DNA of 64,000 bases. Source: Calamus simplicifolius (taxonomy: Eukaryota > Streptophyta > Magnoliopsida > Arecales > Arecaceae). Shown one piece after another: positions 34,263 through 46,129 of this stretch. Positions within the stretch are counted from its first letter, which is position 1. Every line of letters starts with the position of its first letter. The position numbers were made by a program, and so were the translations under genes. The stretch is taken from assembly GCA_900491605.1 (NCBI GenBank), contig UESW01004013.1:610054-674053 (forward strand). Direction: 5' to 3'. The notes under the pieces were generated by a model. That model was not told the DNA's origin, did not search any database, and saw nothing but the letters and a program-made list of their open reading frames with translations.

Positions 34263-37200
34263 ATGATTGAGATGTTTTCTTCTGTCACTTCTTATTCTAC
34301 TTGGGTATTGGATACTGGTTGTGGATCTCATATTTATATTAATATACAGATGATAAGAAGCAGTAGAAAGCTGGAGAAAGATGAAGTGATCCTACGCATG
34401 GGAAATGGAGCAAAGGTTGCTGCTTTAGCCGTAGGATCTTGTTCTTTGTCTTTGTCCACTGGGCTTGTAATGGAGCTTAGTAATTATTACTATGTTCCAA
34501 ACATAACAAAGAATTATTTTTGTTTCATGTCTTGTAAATGATGGATATACATTTAAAATTAAAAATAAAGAAATTTTAATTTTTAAAAATAAAATGTTCT
34601 TTGGTTCTACTGAAATGTTCAACGGAATTTATGTTTTAAATTATAATGCCCTATTCTCAATGTAGAAACTAAGAAATTAAAATCAAATAATTCTAAGAAC
34701 TCATTCCTATGGCACTGTTATTTAGGCCATGTAAATGAAACACATTTAACCAAGTTACATAAGGATGACTACTTGGGCTCATTCGATTGGGAATCGTTTG
34801 AGGAACGTGAGTCGTGCTTACGTGGAAAAATGACTAAGTCATCCTTTACTAAAAAGGATGAGCGAGCAACTGAATGTTTAGGACTAGTACATTCAGATGT
34901 ATGTGGTCCTATCAATATTCAGGCAATAGGAGGTTTTCTTACTTCATCATATTTATAGATGACCATAACAGGTATGGTTATGTATATCTGATGAAGCATA
35001 AATCTGAAGCCTTTGAAATGTTCAAAGAATTCAGATCCGAGGTAAAAAAATAAAGTGGCAAAAGTATTAAGATGCTTCGATCAGATCAAGGTGGGGAATA
35101 CTTAAGCCATGAGTTCTTAGAATATTTGAAGGAGAATGAGATTTTCTCTCAGTGGACTTCTCCTGATATGCCACAGCATAATGGTATATCAGAAAGGAGG
35201 AATCACATATTATTAGATATGGTACGATCAACGATGAGCCTTGCAAATCTTCCAAAAATATTTTGGGGTAATGCGCTACACACAGCCGAATACACTCTAA
35301 ACCGAGTTCCATCTAAGTCGGTCAGTTTCACTCCCTATGAGGTATGGTGTAGAAAGAAACCAGCCCTTAGTCATCTAAGGATTTGGGGTTGCTACGCTTA
35401 TGTAAAGCGTAATGAGTCGGATAAGCTTAGAGCTAGATTCAACAAGTATAATTTTGTGGGGTATCCTAAAGAAACAAAAGAATACTATTTCTACCACCTA
35501 CTCGAGTAAAAGATTTTTGTCTCAAGGCATGCCATATTCCTAGAGAATGAGATTTTTCTAAGAAAGGGCAGTAGAAGAAATATTGAGATCAGTGAAACTC
35601 AAGAACCATAAATTGATACAGATCGATTAGATGACATGGAGCAAATGCCAAATGTAGTGGGAGTTGAGCAGGAGACTCAACTCACATGCAGGCAACATTT
35701 ACGTGAGCCTCTATCAAAATGATGGAGCAACAGGTAGCTCCAAGTATACATTAGCTACATAGGTCTAGTAGAACACATCATATTCGTGAGAGATATGGAT
35801 TTCTTATAGAAGATGATGAGCCTACTAACTACGAGAAAGCAATATGTGACATTGACTCTAAGAGATGGCTTGAAGCCATGAGTCTGAAATGGACTCCATG
35901 TATGACAACCAAGTATGGACTTTGATTGATCTACTTGAAGGGATAAAACCCATTGTATACAAATGGGTCTTCAAAAGAAGACTGACATGGATAGTAATGT
36001 GATTACCTATAAGGCGAGGCTAGTTGCAAAATGTTACAAGCAAAGGCAAGGTGTTAACTTTGATGAAACCTTTTCTTCTGTAGCCATGCTTAAGTCCATA
36101 AGGATTTTGCTTGCAATTGCAGCCTATTGCGATTATGAGATATAGCAAATGGATGTTAAGACCACCTTCCTAAATGGTGATTTAGTGGAGGATGTGTATA
36201 TGGCACAACCTGAGGGTTTTGAGTCCATTGATTCTCAAAAGGTATGCAAGCTACAACGGTCTATTTATGGACTTAAGCAAGCCTCTAGAAGTTGGAACAT
36301 CCATTTTAATGAAACAATCAAAAAGTTTGATTTTATCAAAAATGAGGATGATCCATGTGTGTACAAGAAGGTTAGTGAGAGTGTTATTATTTTTCTGATA
36401 TTATATGTAGATGACATATTATTAATAGGAAACAATGTATCGTTGCTGCAAGAAGTGAAGGATTGGTTGTCCAGCAAGTTCTCCATGAAAGATTTGGGAG
36501 AAGCAGCCTACATACTGGGTATTAAGATCTATAGAGATAGATTTAGGAGGTTTCTTGGATTGTTCCAATCAATGTACATAGATAAAGTGCTAAAGCGGTT
36601 TAGCATGGAGGAATCCAAGAAGGGATTCCTGCCGGTATCGCATAGGGTACATCTCTCTAAGGTCATGAGTCCTAAGACCCAAGTGAAGAGAGAGCACATG
36701 AATAGGATTCCATATGCCTCAGCAATCAGATCCATCATGTATACGATGCTATGTACGAGACCTGATGTTTCTTATGCTTTGAGTATCACTAGTAGATACC
36801 AGGCAAACCCTAGTGAGAAACATTGGATGGTCGTCAAGAATATCCTTAAGTACTTACGAAGGATTAAGGATATTCTTGGTTTATGGAGGACCCAAACTCA
36901 TAGTTTAGGGTTATACGGATTTTAGTTTTCAGTCTAATAAAGATGATTATAAATCTTAATCAGGCTATGTCTTTACACTCAATGGCGGTGCAGTCAGCTG
37001 GAAGAGTTTCAACTAGGAGACGACTGTCGACTCTATGACCAAAGCCGAGTACATCGCAGCATCAGATGCAGCCAAAGAAGCAGTTTGGATCAAAAAGTTC
37101 ATCACTGAACTTGGTGTGGTCTAAGCATTGCTGATCCAGTACACTTGTATTGTGACAACAATGGAGCTATTGCGCAAGCTAAGGAGCCAAGGTCTCATCA

Positions 37201-37387
37201 GAGGTCCAAACATGTACTCAGGAGATACCATGTAATTAGAGAGATTATTGATAAAAATAATATAAAAATAGAACAAGTCCCCACTAAGGATAATGTAGCT
37301 AATCTGCTCACTAAAGCCCTGCAGCAGCAGAAGTATGATAATCATGTTAAGTCACTTGGTATTAAATACAAGGGTGAATGGCTCTAG
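34263..37387 (+). pseudogene. Cop-T pol (broken)
   Basis: Protease STWVLDTGCGSHI (D-T-G) is at about 34296-34340. The integrase zinc-binding part LWHCYLGHVNETHL is near 34708. The integrase core includes MLRSDQGGEYLSHEF, PQHNGISERRN and ALHTAEYTLNRVPSKSV (35072-35509). RT runs from about 35960, with KARLVAK, QMDVKTTFLNGDL, LKQASRSWN and the active site LYVDDILLIG near 36403, to 36925. RNase H ends with YCDNNGAIAQAK and HVIREII and a C-terminus near 37387 (KYKGEWL). Breaks occur around 34930-35070, 35509-35963 and 36925-37145. The RT block 36149-36925 is one unbroken stretch of 258 codons. Confidence 0.93.
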
Positions 37388-37390
37388 TGC

Positions 37391-37401
37391 AAGTGGGAGA
37401 T
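37391..37401 (+). other. Cop-T polypurine tract
   Basis: AAGTGGGAGAT lies directly before TGTTAGTATGCCC, the 3' LTR start. This arrangement is common in plant copia elements. Confidence 0.85.
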
Positions 37402-39382
37402 TGTTAGTATGCCCTAAATCCAATTGGATTGAATGCTGTATATATTCTATGAATACAAATCAAATAAAATGGTTTCTTTATCTATCCAGATGTCTTTTAT
37501 TTGATATATTTATCTATGAGATAAAGTTCAAAAGAATACGAACCGTGCTTATGGAATTTATAATAGAGATTACAAATTGTGAGATTCAAATTGCATGTTC
37601 TGGTTCGATTCTTTAAATTTTCCTAATCGATGTATATGAGACTGGACACCATCGAACATCATGAGACTGGCACACATTGCATATCCTCACCCTTGGGGTG
37701 AGCAGCTAATTTCACAAGCTGAAGTATGAAGATACTTGGATAGGTGTATTGATGCTCGTTATTGTAACGATGCATTGGATGACCCGTATAGAGATCCTAT
37801 ATGGATATTCTATATACTGTCGATGGTTGATCTCTAATGATGGTGGTGTGAGTGATCCTTTGACTTAAGATCTTTATTACATCTCATGTGTGGAATGTCA
37901 TGCTTTGATGATATTCAAACGTCGCTCTAGCCACGGGTAGCAAATATAGTGTTGGTTGGGTATGACATGAAGCACATGAAGGTAGTGTTTGATCAAGACA
38001 AGATTCGTCTCCCTTGATAAAAGGGTTATATCCCATGGCCACTTGATGGATTAAATTGATTGTTAAATTTTTGCAAGGTTGAGTTCGAATTCAAAATGGT
38101 TTCAAAGTTCTAAATCATATGAGTCAATTTTTTCTGAGATCAAGTAAACAAAGATCAATTATAGGGTTGACACATTCCATACCACTGATTAATCTGGGAT
38201 ATGTGACGAAAGGATTTGATCATACGGTAACCGTTCATGGATAGGTATTGTTGATGGTCACGTCAACAAAACCTTTAGCAGTTGGGTGGCCATGATGCTT
38301 TGCTAGAGGCCTCTCATGATCTATAATCATATTGTTGACTTGGACAAAGAGTTGTCCAATCATTCCTAGGGTCTATGATTAGGACATGATTATTACCAAC
38401 ATGTTAAAGGGCCTAATGGGTCACACGCATTAAGAAGAATTTTGGATGAATTAAAATAAAAATTAAATTAGATTTAATTCAGATAAGATGGCTAATTAAA
38501 TAATTGGGTAAGACCCAATTTAAAGAAGATAAAATAATAATGGATATGATCCATTATAGTAGAAGAAATGTTAGGGAGAAATTAGTGCATATGATGAACA
38601 AATAATTGGATACCCAAATATGGCTTGATCCATGTGATGGATGGCTCTGATTATTCGGATATGGATGGTAAATCTTAGCCATGTGAAGAGGGATTCATAA
38701 CCATGGGATGAGGCATGATGAATCTCTATGATACGATGATGAACACGTACAGATTGGGGCATGTAGTTATATGATAACTAACTCCTAATTTTAAAGGCTG
38801 AGATTGTGACACTTGGATTAACGTTATCATAAGAAGGAGAGTTTCTTCCTCTTCCATGACGTTACCATGAAAATAGGTCTCTGTTTTCTTGGATTAACGT
38901 TACCATGATGTTACCATGAAAAGAGGTATCTTATTCTCCCTTAGAACGTTTCTTTCTCTTCCTCTCTCTATAAATATGGCTCCTTCCTCCTAGGAAGATA
39001 GAGCGTAAGAAAAAAAAATTGATCTTTTAGATCTACGGAGATATCTTCTATTTTGATATTTTTATAAGGGGATTCAAAAAGTGCTAGCACCCTTCTCTCC
39101 CTAAGTGTCATCTTCATACCTTGAAGGTCTTCATCCACTCTTCTCCGCATAGATCACTGTTAGAGGCTGAACACGTGGATAGCTAGTGGCAGAGGATTCA
39201 CCAGCTTCATCCTTTTCTACATTGATAAAGGACTCAGGTATGAATAAATCTAGTGTTTTAGATTTTATTTTTAATTTAATGAATATATTCCTAAGGATAC
39301 TGGGCATCTGAAAATTTTATATTATATTTTTTACTATGTTTTTATGAATTTGATTCATATATTGAATACATAATTTCCATCA
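37402..39382 (+). repeat. Cop-T 3' LTR
   Basis: 1981 bp from TGTTAGTATGCCC to ATTTCCATCA. It is highly similar to the 5' copy over its length and is followed by target duplication TAATG and Cop-H sequence. Confidence 0.95.
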
Positions 39383-39904
39383 TAATGAACTATTCAAGGT
39401 TAATATAATGACTGTACATAAAAACCTTGAAATAAATAAAGCTTCTTCTTATACTATATGGTTGACTCTTCTTGTTATGGCATGATAGATTAGGACATGT
39501 GAATTTTAATTCATTATAAAAATTAATGAAATTAGAATTATTATATAATCATAAAATTGATCCACATTACAAGTGTGAAGTGTGTGTTGAAGCTAAGTTA
39601 GCAAAAATATAATTTCCATCAGTAGAAAGAAATACTGAACCTCTTGACTTAATTCACAGTGATCTATGTGACTTAAAGTCAGTTTAAACTCGAGAAGGTA
39701 AAAAGTATTTTATAATATTTGTTAATGATTCAACAAGATACTGCTATGTGTATGTACTAAAGTCTAAAATGAGGCTTTAGAAATGTTTAAACGTTATAAG
39801 AATGAAGTTGAAAATCAACTTGGTAAAAAGAAGGCCATAAGGAGTGAGAGAGGTGGAGAATACGATGCATCTTCTGATAAATTCTGTCAAGGGCATGGCA
39901 TTAT
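39383..39904 (+). pseudogene. Cop-H pol, first piece (GAG-pre-integrase and integrase start)
   Basis: Continues the Cop-H frame as NELFKVNIMTVHKNLEINKAS, then LWHDRLGHVNFNSL with the integrase HHCC site (CEVCVEAK). The core begins EPLDLIHSDLCDLKS, with a stop after VERN...LKSV, and runs through RSERGGEYDASSDKFCQGHGII. It is cut within integrase by Gyp-2. TAATG at its start and ATTAT at its end are the target duplications of Cop-T and Gyp-2. Confidence 0.9.
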
Positions 39905-41256
39905 TGATGCAGGACTGATTCGCATGCAACTAAATTTTATATGATTAATAATTGTAGTTGATTAGTCTCCCGAAGTAATATCCTAAGAGGGATTCAGAAA
40001 AACTCATAGTAACTCCGCATGCGAAATAGTTCCACAGAAAAGTAAAGAAGAAAGATCACCAAGGCTAAGAAGCCCCAGTAGGGCTTGCTCTCCAACAATA
40101 AAGCTACTAGCAGATTAGAGGGGGTGTACTTGGCATGATGAGGAGATCAAGATGCTAAAGGGGTCGCTCTGCCTGGCGAATGCGCCCTGGATGACCAAGC
40201 CCCGAGCCCATGGATCTGCGGCTAAGTATCCGCTGACCTGAATGATGATCACCTTGAATCCTGGATTCATGGTTACTGAGGAACATGCAAGAACATCATC
40301 CAAGGGTTAAAGAATAAAAGAGAAAAGTCAGATTAGAGGCAAAGAGGCAAGGAAGAAGTAGAGAAGGAGGGACGGCCAAGAGGCTCTTGGGCGTCCACTA
40401 GAGGAAAACAAGGGCGGCGGCCAGAGTTTCTTTGGAGATTGGAATGTTGGCGTGCGCAGGAGAAGGAAATCAAGAGCACCAGATAACCAAATAATGAAAC
40501 TCACAATAACTCAAAACTGGATTGATTGATTAATAACTCAAAGATGCATAATTCATACAAGAGGGTCTCTTTTATAGAGCAAGAGACTTAGGGTCCAAGT
40601 AAATATAGATATAGAAAGAAAAGGGGCGTCCACTTTCTTCCTTAAGTATGGATTAGATTACATGGAAAAAAAACTTCATGCCATACAAATCCCTTTCAAA
40701 AAAGCAATTTATGGGCAATAAAGGGCATCCCTTTGCTGCTTCTTTGGGCTAGAATTTTTCCAAATAGGGTTTCATGATTTGGGGGATTGAGGCTTATCTT
40801 GTTGACCTGCTTGCTCTGCTAGGTGGCGTGTAGAATGCTTGTGTTGGAGGGTGGCAGGTGTGTGGCTAGCATGTGACTTGTTATGTAGGTGTGGCGCCAA
40901 CTTGAATTTAGCAACTTCTCTGTTTGACTGTGATGGTCTTATCTTCTGCTCCAATACTGGTGTCTCCTCTTGTAAGCTGAATGAACTTAATGCAATATCA
41001 CTGGACTGGGATCAACTGGACTGGACAGGACTCTAATTGACTCAAGCTCATAATGAGCTAACTCAATATGACCCAAACCCTAATAACGAGTACCAACTCA
41101 AAAGGCAGGACTCAAATGCCCAAACAAAAATAAAATTGGACCCAAATTAAAATAAAATAAAATAAACTTAGTTTCCAACTAAATCAAACCCTACAAACCT
41201 AATCAGATATCCATAGAGGATTAAGAATCCTCTGCCTGATCCTGGTGCCCGCACCA
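39905..41256 (-). repeat. Gyp-2 3' LTR
   Basis: 1352 bp. Read on the minus strand it starts TGGTGCGGGCACCAGGATC at 41256 and ends CAGTCCTGCATCA at 39905. A TATA box lies at 40576-40570 (TATAAAA on minus). The last 58 bases of pol overlap its start. Confidence 0.95.
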
Positions 41257-44110
41257 ATTCTCTTGGGATGGAAGGAACTCGATTCCGTCGAGTATGGGTC
41301 ACTCTGGCTCTGGTAGCTTTCTAGGAGGTATGGGTCGAGGCGTTGCAAGTCCTCTCGAGTAATCCATGAATCATCGAATTTGGAGCGACCCTGCCATCGG
41401 ACCAGGTAGCATTGGTAACCGCAGTTCTGGGTCGTAATGGCTTGATCATCCAGGATACGCTCGATCCGCTCTTCTCGCTCAGGTAAAATTGGTGGTGGAC
41501 ACTCCTTGGTAGGTTCGCTCATGAAAGGAGGGCTAGGTCCAAAGTACTCACTAGGAATCGCTGCCGGTTCCCTATATTCTACTAAGTCTGCAATATTGAA
41601 GGTAGAGCTAATGCCCCAATCCGAGGGCAAATCTAGCACATAGGCATTGGGTCCTACCTTCTCTATTACTTTAAACGGGCCAGCTCCGCAAGCATGAAGT
41701 TTTTTAACGGTCTCTGGCGAAAACCGTTCAGGCCTAAGCCTAACTATGACAAAATCCCCTACACCGAACTCTTTGGCTCTTCTTCGGGAGTTGGCCAGTC
41801 TTTTATAAGTTTCATTACTTAGATTTATTTTATGGCTAATGTCCTTATGTAAGTCTCTAATATGCTGTGCAAATGCTTGTGCGAACTCTGAGACTGTGTG
41901 GAGAGGTAAAGGAATTAAATCAAGTGGACGATTAGGCTGTACCCATGGACTATCTCAAATGGACTCTTGCCCATAAACCTATTCACTAAGCTGTTGTAGG
42001 CGAACTCTACACGAGGTAGCAATAGATCCCACGTCCCTAGGTGTTCACCTAAAAGGCACCTAAGAAGGTTTCCTAGACTACGGTTCACCACTTCAGTTTG
42101 TCCATCCGTTTGGGGGTGAAAGGCTGTAGAAAAATTAAGTTTGGTCCCTAACAGATGCCATAGCATTTTCCAAAAGTAGCTGGTGAACCTAACATCCCTA
42201 TCAGAAACAATGGTCTTGGGTAGGCCATGGAGCTTGACCACACTGTCTACGAAAAGTCGGGCTACCCTAGATGCGTCAAAGGTTTGCGAACAAGGGATAA
42301 AGTCTGCCATCTTAGAGAACCTATGACCACTACAAAGATGAAGTCATGCTTCTTCTGGGTCTTAGGTAATCCTAGAATGATGTCCATCTGAGGTCTTGCC
42401 AAGGAGGATCAGGCACTGGCAAAGGAGTATATAGACCGATGTTCTGCTTCTGCTATTTTGCAACGACACAAGTTCAACATTGGGCTACTATCAGGGCAAC
42501 GAGCCTTTTTAATCTTAGCCAGTAAAATTGGTCCTCTATTGCTATGATAGTCTTATCTCTTCCAAAATGATCAGCTAATCTCCTAGCTTGCATTTCCCAA
42601 CTAGGAACTCTCTAAGTGACGTCCTAGGGATACAAAGTCTATTGCCCCTAAAAAGGTAACCATCCTAGATGGTATAATCTTCACTGGTACTGAATGGTCC
42701 TAGCAAATAAGGGTCTTATGAATTTTACCAAAGTCAGGGCAGGTCTCAAACTCATCTTTTATCCGGTTGAACCCTATAACTTTGGTGCTAACAGTACTCA
42801 ACAACAAAGACTTACAACTTAGGGCGTCTGCTACCTTATTTTCTACCCCGGCACGGTGTTTTAGGACAAAAGTGTATGCCTGAATGTATTCAACCCATTT
42901 TTCATGCCTAGAATTGAGCTTCTTTTGGGAGTTCAGAAATCAGAGTGCCTCATGTTCAAAAAATAAAACAAACTCATGCGGCAGCAAGTAATGTCTTCAA
43001 TACTTAAGGGCCTGTACTACCTTATAGAATTTCTTATCATAGGTGGAATATTTAAGTTTAGCTTCATTTAGTTTTTCACTAAAGAAAGCTATGGGATGAT
43101 TTTCTTGGCTTAACACTCCACCTATGCCTACCTCCCGCATGAGTCATCCTATCCTTAAGCACGCTGACTTACCTCAACCCTTCCTAATACAATCAGTGAT
43201 GGGTGCGACGATGGTGCTAAATCCCCTAATGAATCTCCTATAAAAGGTTGCTAGGCCATGGAAGCTGCGGACATCGTGGACATTCATGGGTACTGGCCAC
43301 TCTACAATCGACCTAACCTTTTCAGGATCCGCTGAGACACCTTCTGGGGTTACCACAAAATCTAGAAAGAACCCTATGCATCATGAAATCACACTTCTTA
43401 AGGTTTGCATAAAGGCTATTCTCTCTAAGGGTCTGACAGATTAATCTGATATGGTTAAGATGGTCCTCTTTGGTCTTGCTATAAATTAATATATCAAAAT
43501 AGCCACTAAGAATTTTCTTGTGTACTCTTTCAGGACCTGGGTCATGATTCTTATGAATGTACTGGGTGCGTTTGAAAGCCCAAAAGGCATCATGACCCAT
43601 TCAAACAGACCATCTCTAGTCTTATGCAGTATTCCACTCGTCCCCTGGTCTAATTCTAACATGATGGTAACCACTCTTAAGGTCTATCTTGGAAAAGATG
43701 GTGGCACCCGCCATTATGTCTAACATATCATCTAATCTGGGGATAGGAAACCTATATTTGATAGTAATTTTGTTGATGGCCCTACTGTTCACGCACATTC
43801 TTCAAGTACCATCCTTCATAGGGGTTAAGAGTGCAGGAACTGCACAAGGGCTTAAGCTCTTCCTAATGAATCCTTTCCTAAGTAATTCTTCTACTTGTTT
43901 CTGTAATTCTTGATGCTCAGTGGGGTTCATCCTATAATGGGGAAGGTTTGAGAGGGTGGATCCTGAGATCAGGTCAATGGCATGTTGGATGTCTCTCAAG
44001 GGTGGTAACTGATCAAGCAACTCTTCAGGAAAGACATCCTTAAATTCCTCTAAGGTCTCAATTACTTCTCGGGGTTGTTCCTTTTGGACTGATTTATGGA
44101 TCTCTTTAGT
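41199..44110 (-). pseudogene. Gyp-2 RT, RNase H, integrase and chromodomain (broken)
   Basis: Read leftward: linker EVIETLEEFKDVFPEELLDQLPP; RT with YRMNPTEHQELQKQVEELL and MPFGLSNAPSTF; active site GYFDILIYS near 43475-43505, where one Asp of the usual YFDD is missing; FHGLATFYRRFIRGFS (43174-43356); RNase H (about 42880-43170); then integrase MADFIPCSQTF, LPKTIVSDRDVRFTSYFW and AFHPQTDGQTEVVNRSLGN (42310-41915). The last open block, 41639-41199, holds a chromodomain (ERIERILDDQAITT...CYLVRWQGRSKFDDSWITRE) and stops 58 bases inside the LTR. Chromodomains target such integrases to chromatin. Frames are broken by several stops and shifts. Confidence 0.92.
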
Positions 44111-44491
44111 GGTCAAAATCCAAACAGAGTTACCCTTAGTAATATCCTTTTTAATTCCTTAGCTTTAATCAGATTAACTCTTGGCTTGCTATCTTAAGGC
44201 TACTAGATCCTTTCTTGATTGGGTCCCTAGGTGGAACTAGATGTATTACATTCTTATTTCCATTGTGTTTAAAAGAGCAGATGTTGGATCGATCAAACAA
44301 GGTGGCATCGTGATCATAAAGCCAAGGTCGACCTAATATAATACTACTAACACCCATAGGAATTACATCGCACTCGATCTTTTCTTAATTGTGCAATTTG
44401 ATTAGTATTTGGCATCTAGACTTGATTGGGATAGAGATGGAATCTACCCACGAGACCTTATCGGGACTAGGATGAGGAACTGTGGTCAATC
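44111..44491 (-). pseudogene. Gyp-2 aspartic protease C-terminal part and RT linker
   Basis: Contains GVSSIILGRPWLYDHDATLFD, the ILGRPWL motif that ends gypsy retropepsins, followed by the linker toward RT. The catalytic D-S-G part expected just upstream is not readable in this copy. Confidence 0.75.
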
Positions 44492-45211
44492 CTAATGATT
44501 TAACTGTATTGGTAGAAACGACATTGATACAAAAGTCTGTAGGATGTTAGTCCTACGCCAATCTTTCTGGTCCTTAGTTTGAGTCTGGGTCAAGATACAT
44601 CTAACCACTCCTAGTAGATCTTCAGAATCAAATATTTCCTCCTCTCCATCGTACTCATTTATCGGATGGGTATCAGCCTCATAGACCTCTTCCTCAGGCT
44701 TAACTAGGGGCTCGGACTCAGTCTCAGGTAACTCATCTATATGAAGGGATCTAACTGGGCATTGAGTGATCATATATCCTGGTTTGTTGCATCTAAAGCA
44801 TTTGATATGAGGGTTGGGATTTATCTGGACCTCTACATATTTGCTCTTATTCTCTCTCTGGGGTATAGGGGTACTATTTTGGGGTCGACTCAACTTGATT
44901 CGGCTTGTACTGGGTCGGCTAGTGTTGGGTCGACTCGGATAAGTCTGGCGGAGGTCTGAGTACTGGGTAGGTCTGGGATGACTATGATAGGCCTGGCTAG
45001 ATCCTGGATATGGGCTAGGGATCTTGGTAGCCTTTGATCTATGATAGGGTGGCTCTCTTTGAAAACGGGCTTCTTCTAGGATGCCTAACCTAGTTTCGAC
45101 TTGATCGAACCTGGACCCTAATCTAGCCTCAGATTGCTTGATGTATTGGTTCATTCGAGCTAGTTGTTTTGTAATGATCCTTAAGTGATCCTCGATATTT
45201 TGATTAGCCAT
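44492..45211 (-). pseudogene. Gyp-2 gag with core deleted
   Basis: An unbroken frame from MANQNIEDHLRIITKQLARM (ATG at 45211; an in-frame upstream Met exists at 45289). It passes through the coiled segment EARLGSRFDQVETRLGILEEA, then straight to RFQREPPYHRSKATK, a Ser/Pro-rich linker, zinc knuckle CFRCNKPGYMITQC and the acidic tail. The Retrotrans_gag core present in Gyp-1 (about 710 bp) is absent, with the joint near 45068-45076 at a CTAGAAGAAG word. The knuckle His is Tyr. The frame remains open despite the deletion, suggesting it was short-lived or selected as an open frame. Confidence 0.85.
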
Positions 45212-46114
45212 GGGTTCAGCCTGTAATGGAGGTGGTGACGGGCGGAAAGATGCTCCTGATCTAGTGCACATGCAAACACAATCAAACACATAAGACTCAG
45301 ACTGACTCAGACTACGGTATGCTAGACTTAGTCATCCAAAGTAAAGGATTTGGCTTAATGCAAGCCAATCTAACAGTAACTCTTCAATTGGCCAGTTGGG
45401 ACAGGTGGAAGGGGGAGGCTCGTCCCGCAAATTGCAGGTGCCTAATTAGAATAATCCCAACACTCCGCTTAAGTCGTTTGACATTTGACCTCCCTTCTAG
45501 ACACCAATTTCAGAGCACATGCCAGATTGATTGTATTAGTCTCCTCCAGTACACTAGACCGACTATTGGTGTCCCTAGCCCTCTAGGGCAAATGTCAATT
45601 AAGTTGCTACTCAGTTTTAGATTAGAGGCTTGGGATCAGAATGCACGGGTGGTTATTTTGGGCCAAGGAAGGGGTCTCAATCCCTTCCTTATCTGACATC
45701 AATGAGAGCCCTTAAGAGTAATTTAATGCAGATGAATGACAGGCAAAACACAAACCCTAATCCAGAAATCTATAAATAGCAATAAATCTCAAATTTTTTT
45801 TTTAATCAAATTAAATTCTTAAAAAATAATAAAAAGACTTTAAATTATAACAAATCTAGAGAAATAAATTTCATAATTTTTTGATGTGTATGCAGGCAGA
45901 AATAATTTGATTAACAAAATCTTAGGAATTTTCATGTTTTCATGCATGCAATTAATTCACAGATCGAATTAAATTCTTAAAAAATAATGAAAAATACTTT
46001 AAATTATAATGAATCCAAAGTTTTGTAATTTTTTGATGTGTATGTAGGCAAAAAAAATCAATTAACAGATAATATACTGATAATAATATGAATTAAAAAT
46101 CAAGCCCTAACCAT
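45212..46114 (-). other. Gyp-2 leader
   Basis: Untranslated leader between primer site and gag, homologous in part to the Gyp-1 leader. AT-rich near 45790-46080. No coding content seen. Confidence 0.7.
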
Positions 46115-46128
46115 GCTCTGATACCAAA
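46115..46128 (-). other. Gyp-2 primer binding site
   Basis: Minus strand TTTGGTATCAGAGC next to the 5' LTR, complementary to the 3' end of initiator tRNA-Met. Confidence 0.9.
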
Positions 46129-46129
46129 C

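Larger units (their letters stand above)
29776..39382 (+). mobile_element. Cop-T: nearly complete Ty1/copia retrotransposon
   Basis: 9.6 kb, plus strand. It has two long LTRs, a tRNA-Met primer site, gag, pol and a purine tract. The 3' LTR ends at 39382 and is followed by TAATG; the same word at 24323-24327 is the left copy of the target duplication, separated from it by Gyp-1. The 5' LTR lacks its first 20 bases at the Gyp-1 junction. The order protease, integrase, RT, RNase H marks Ty1/copia; I do not assign a lineage within it. Frames are broken but long stretches survive. Confidence 0.93.
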
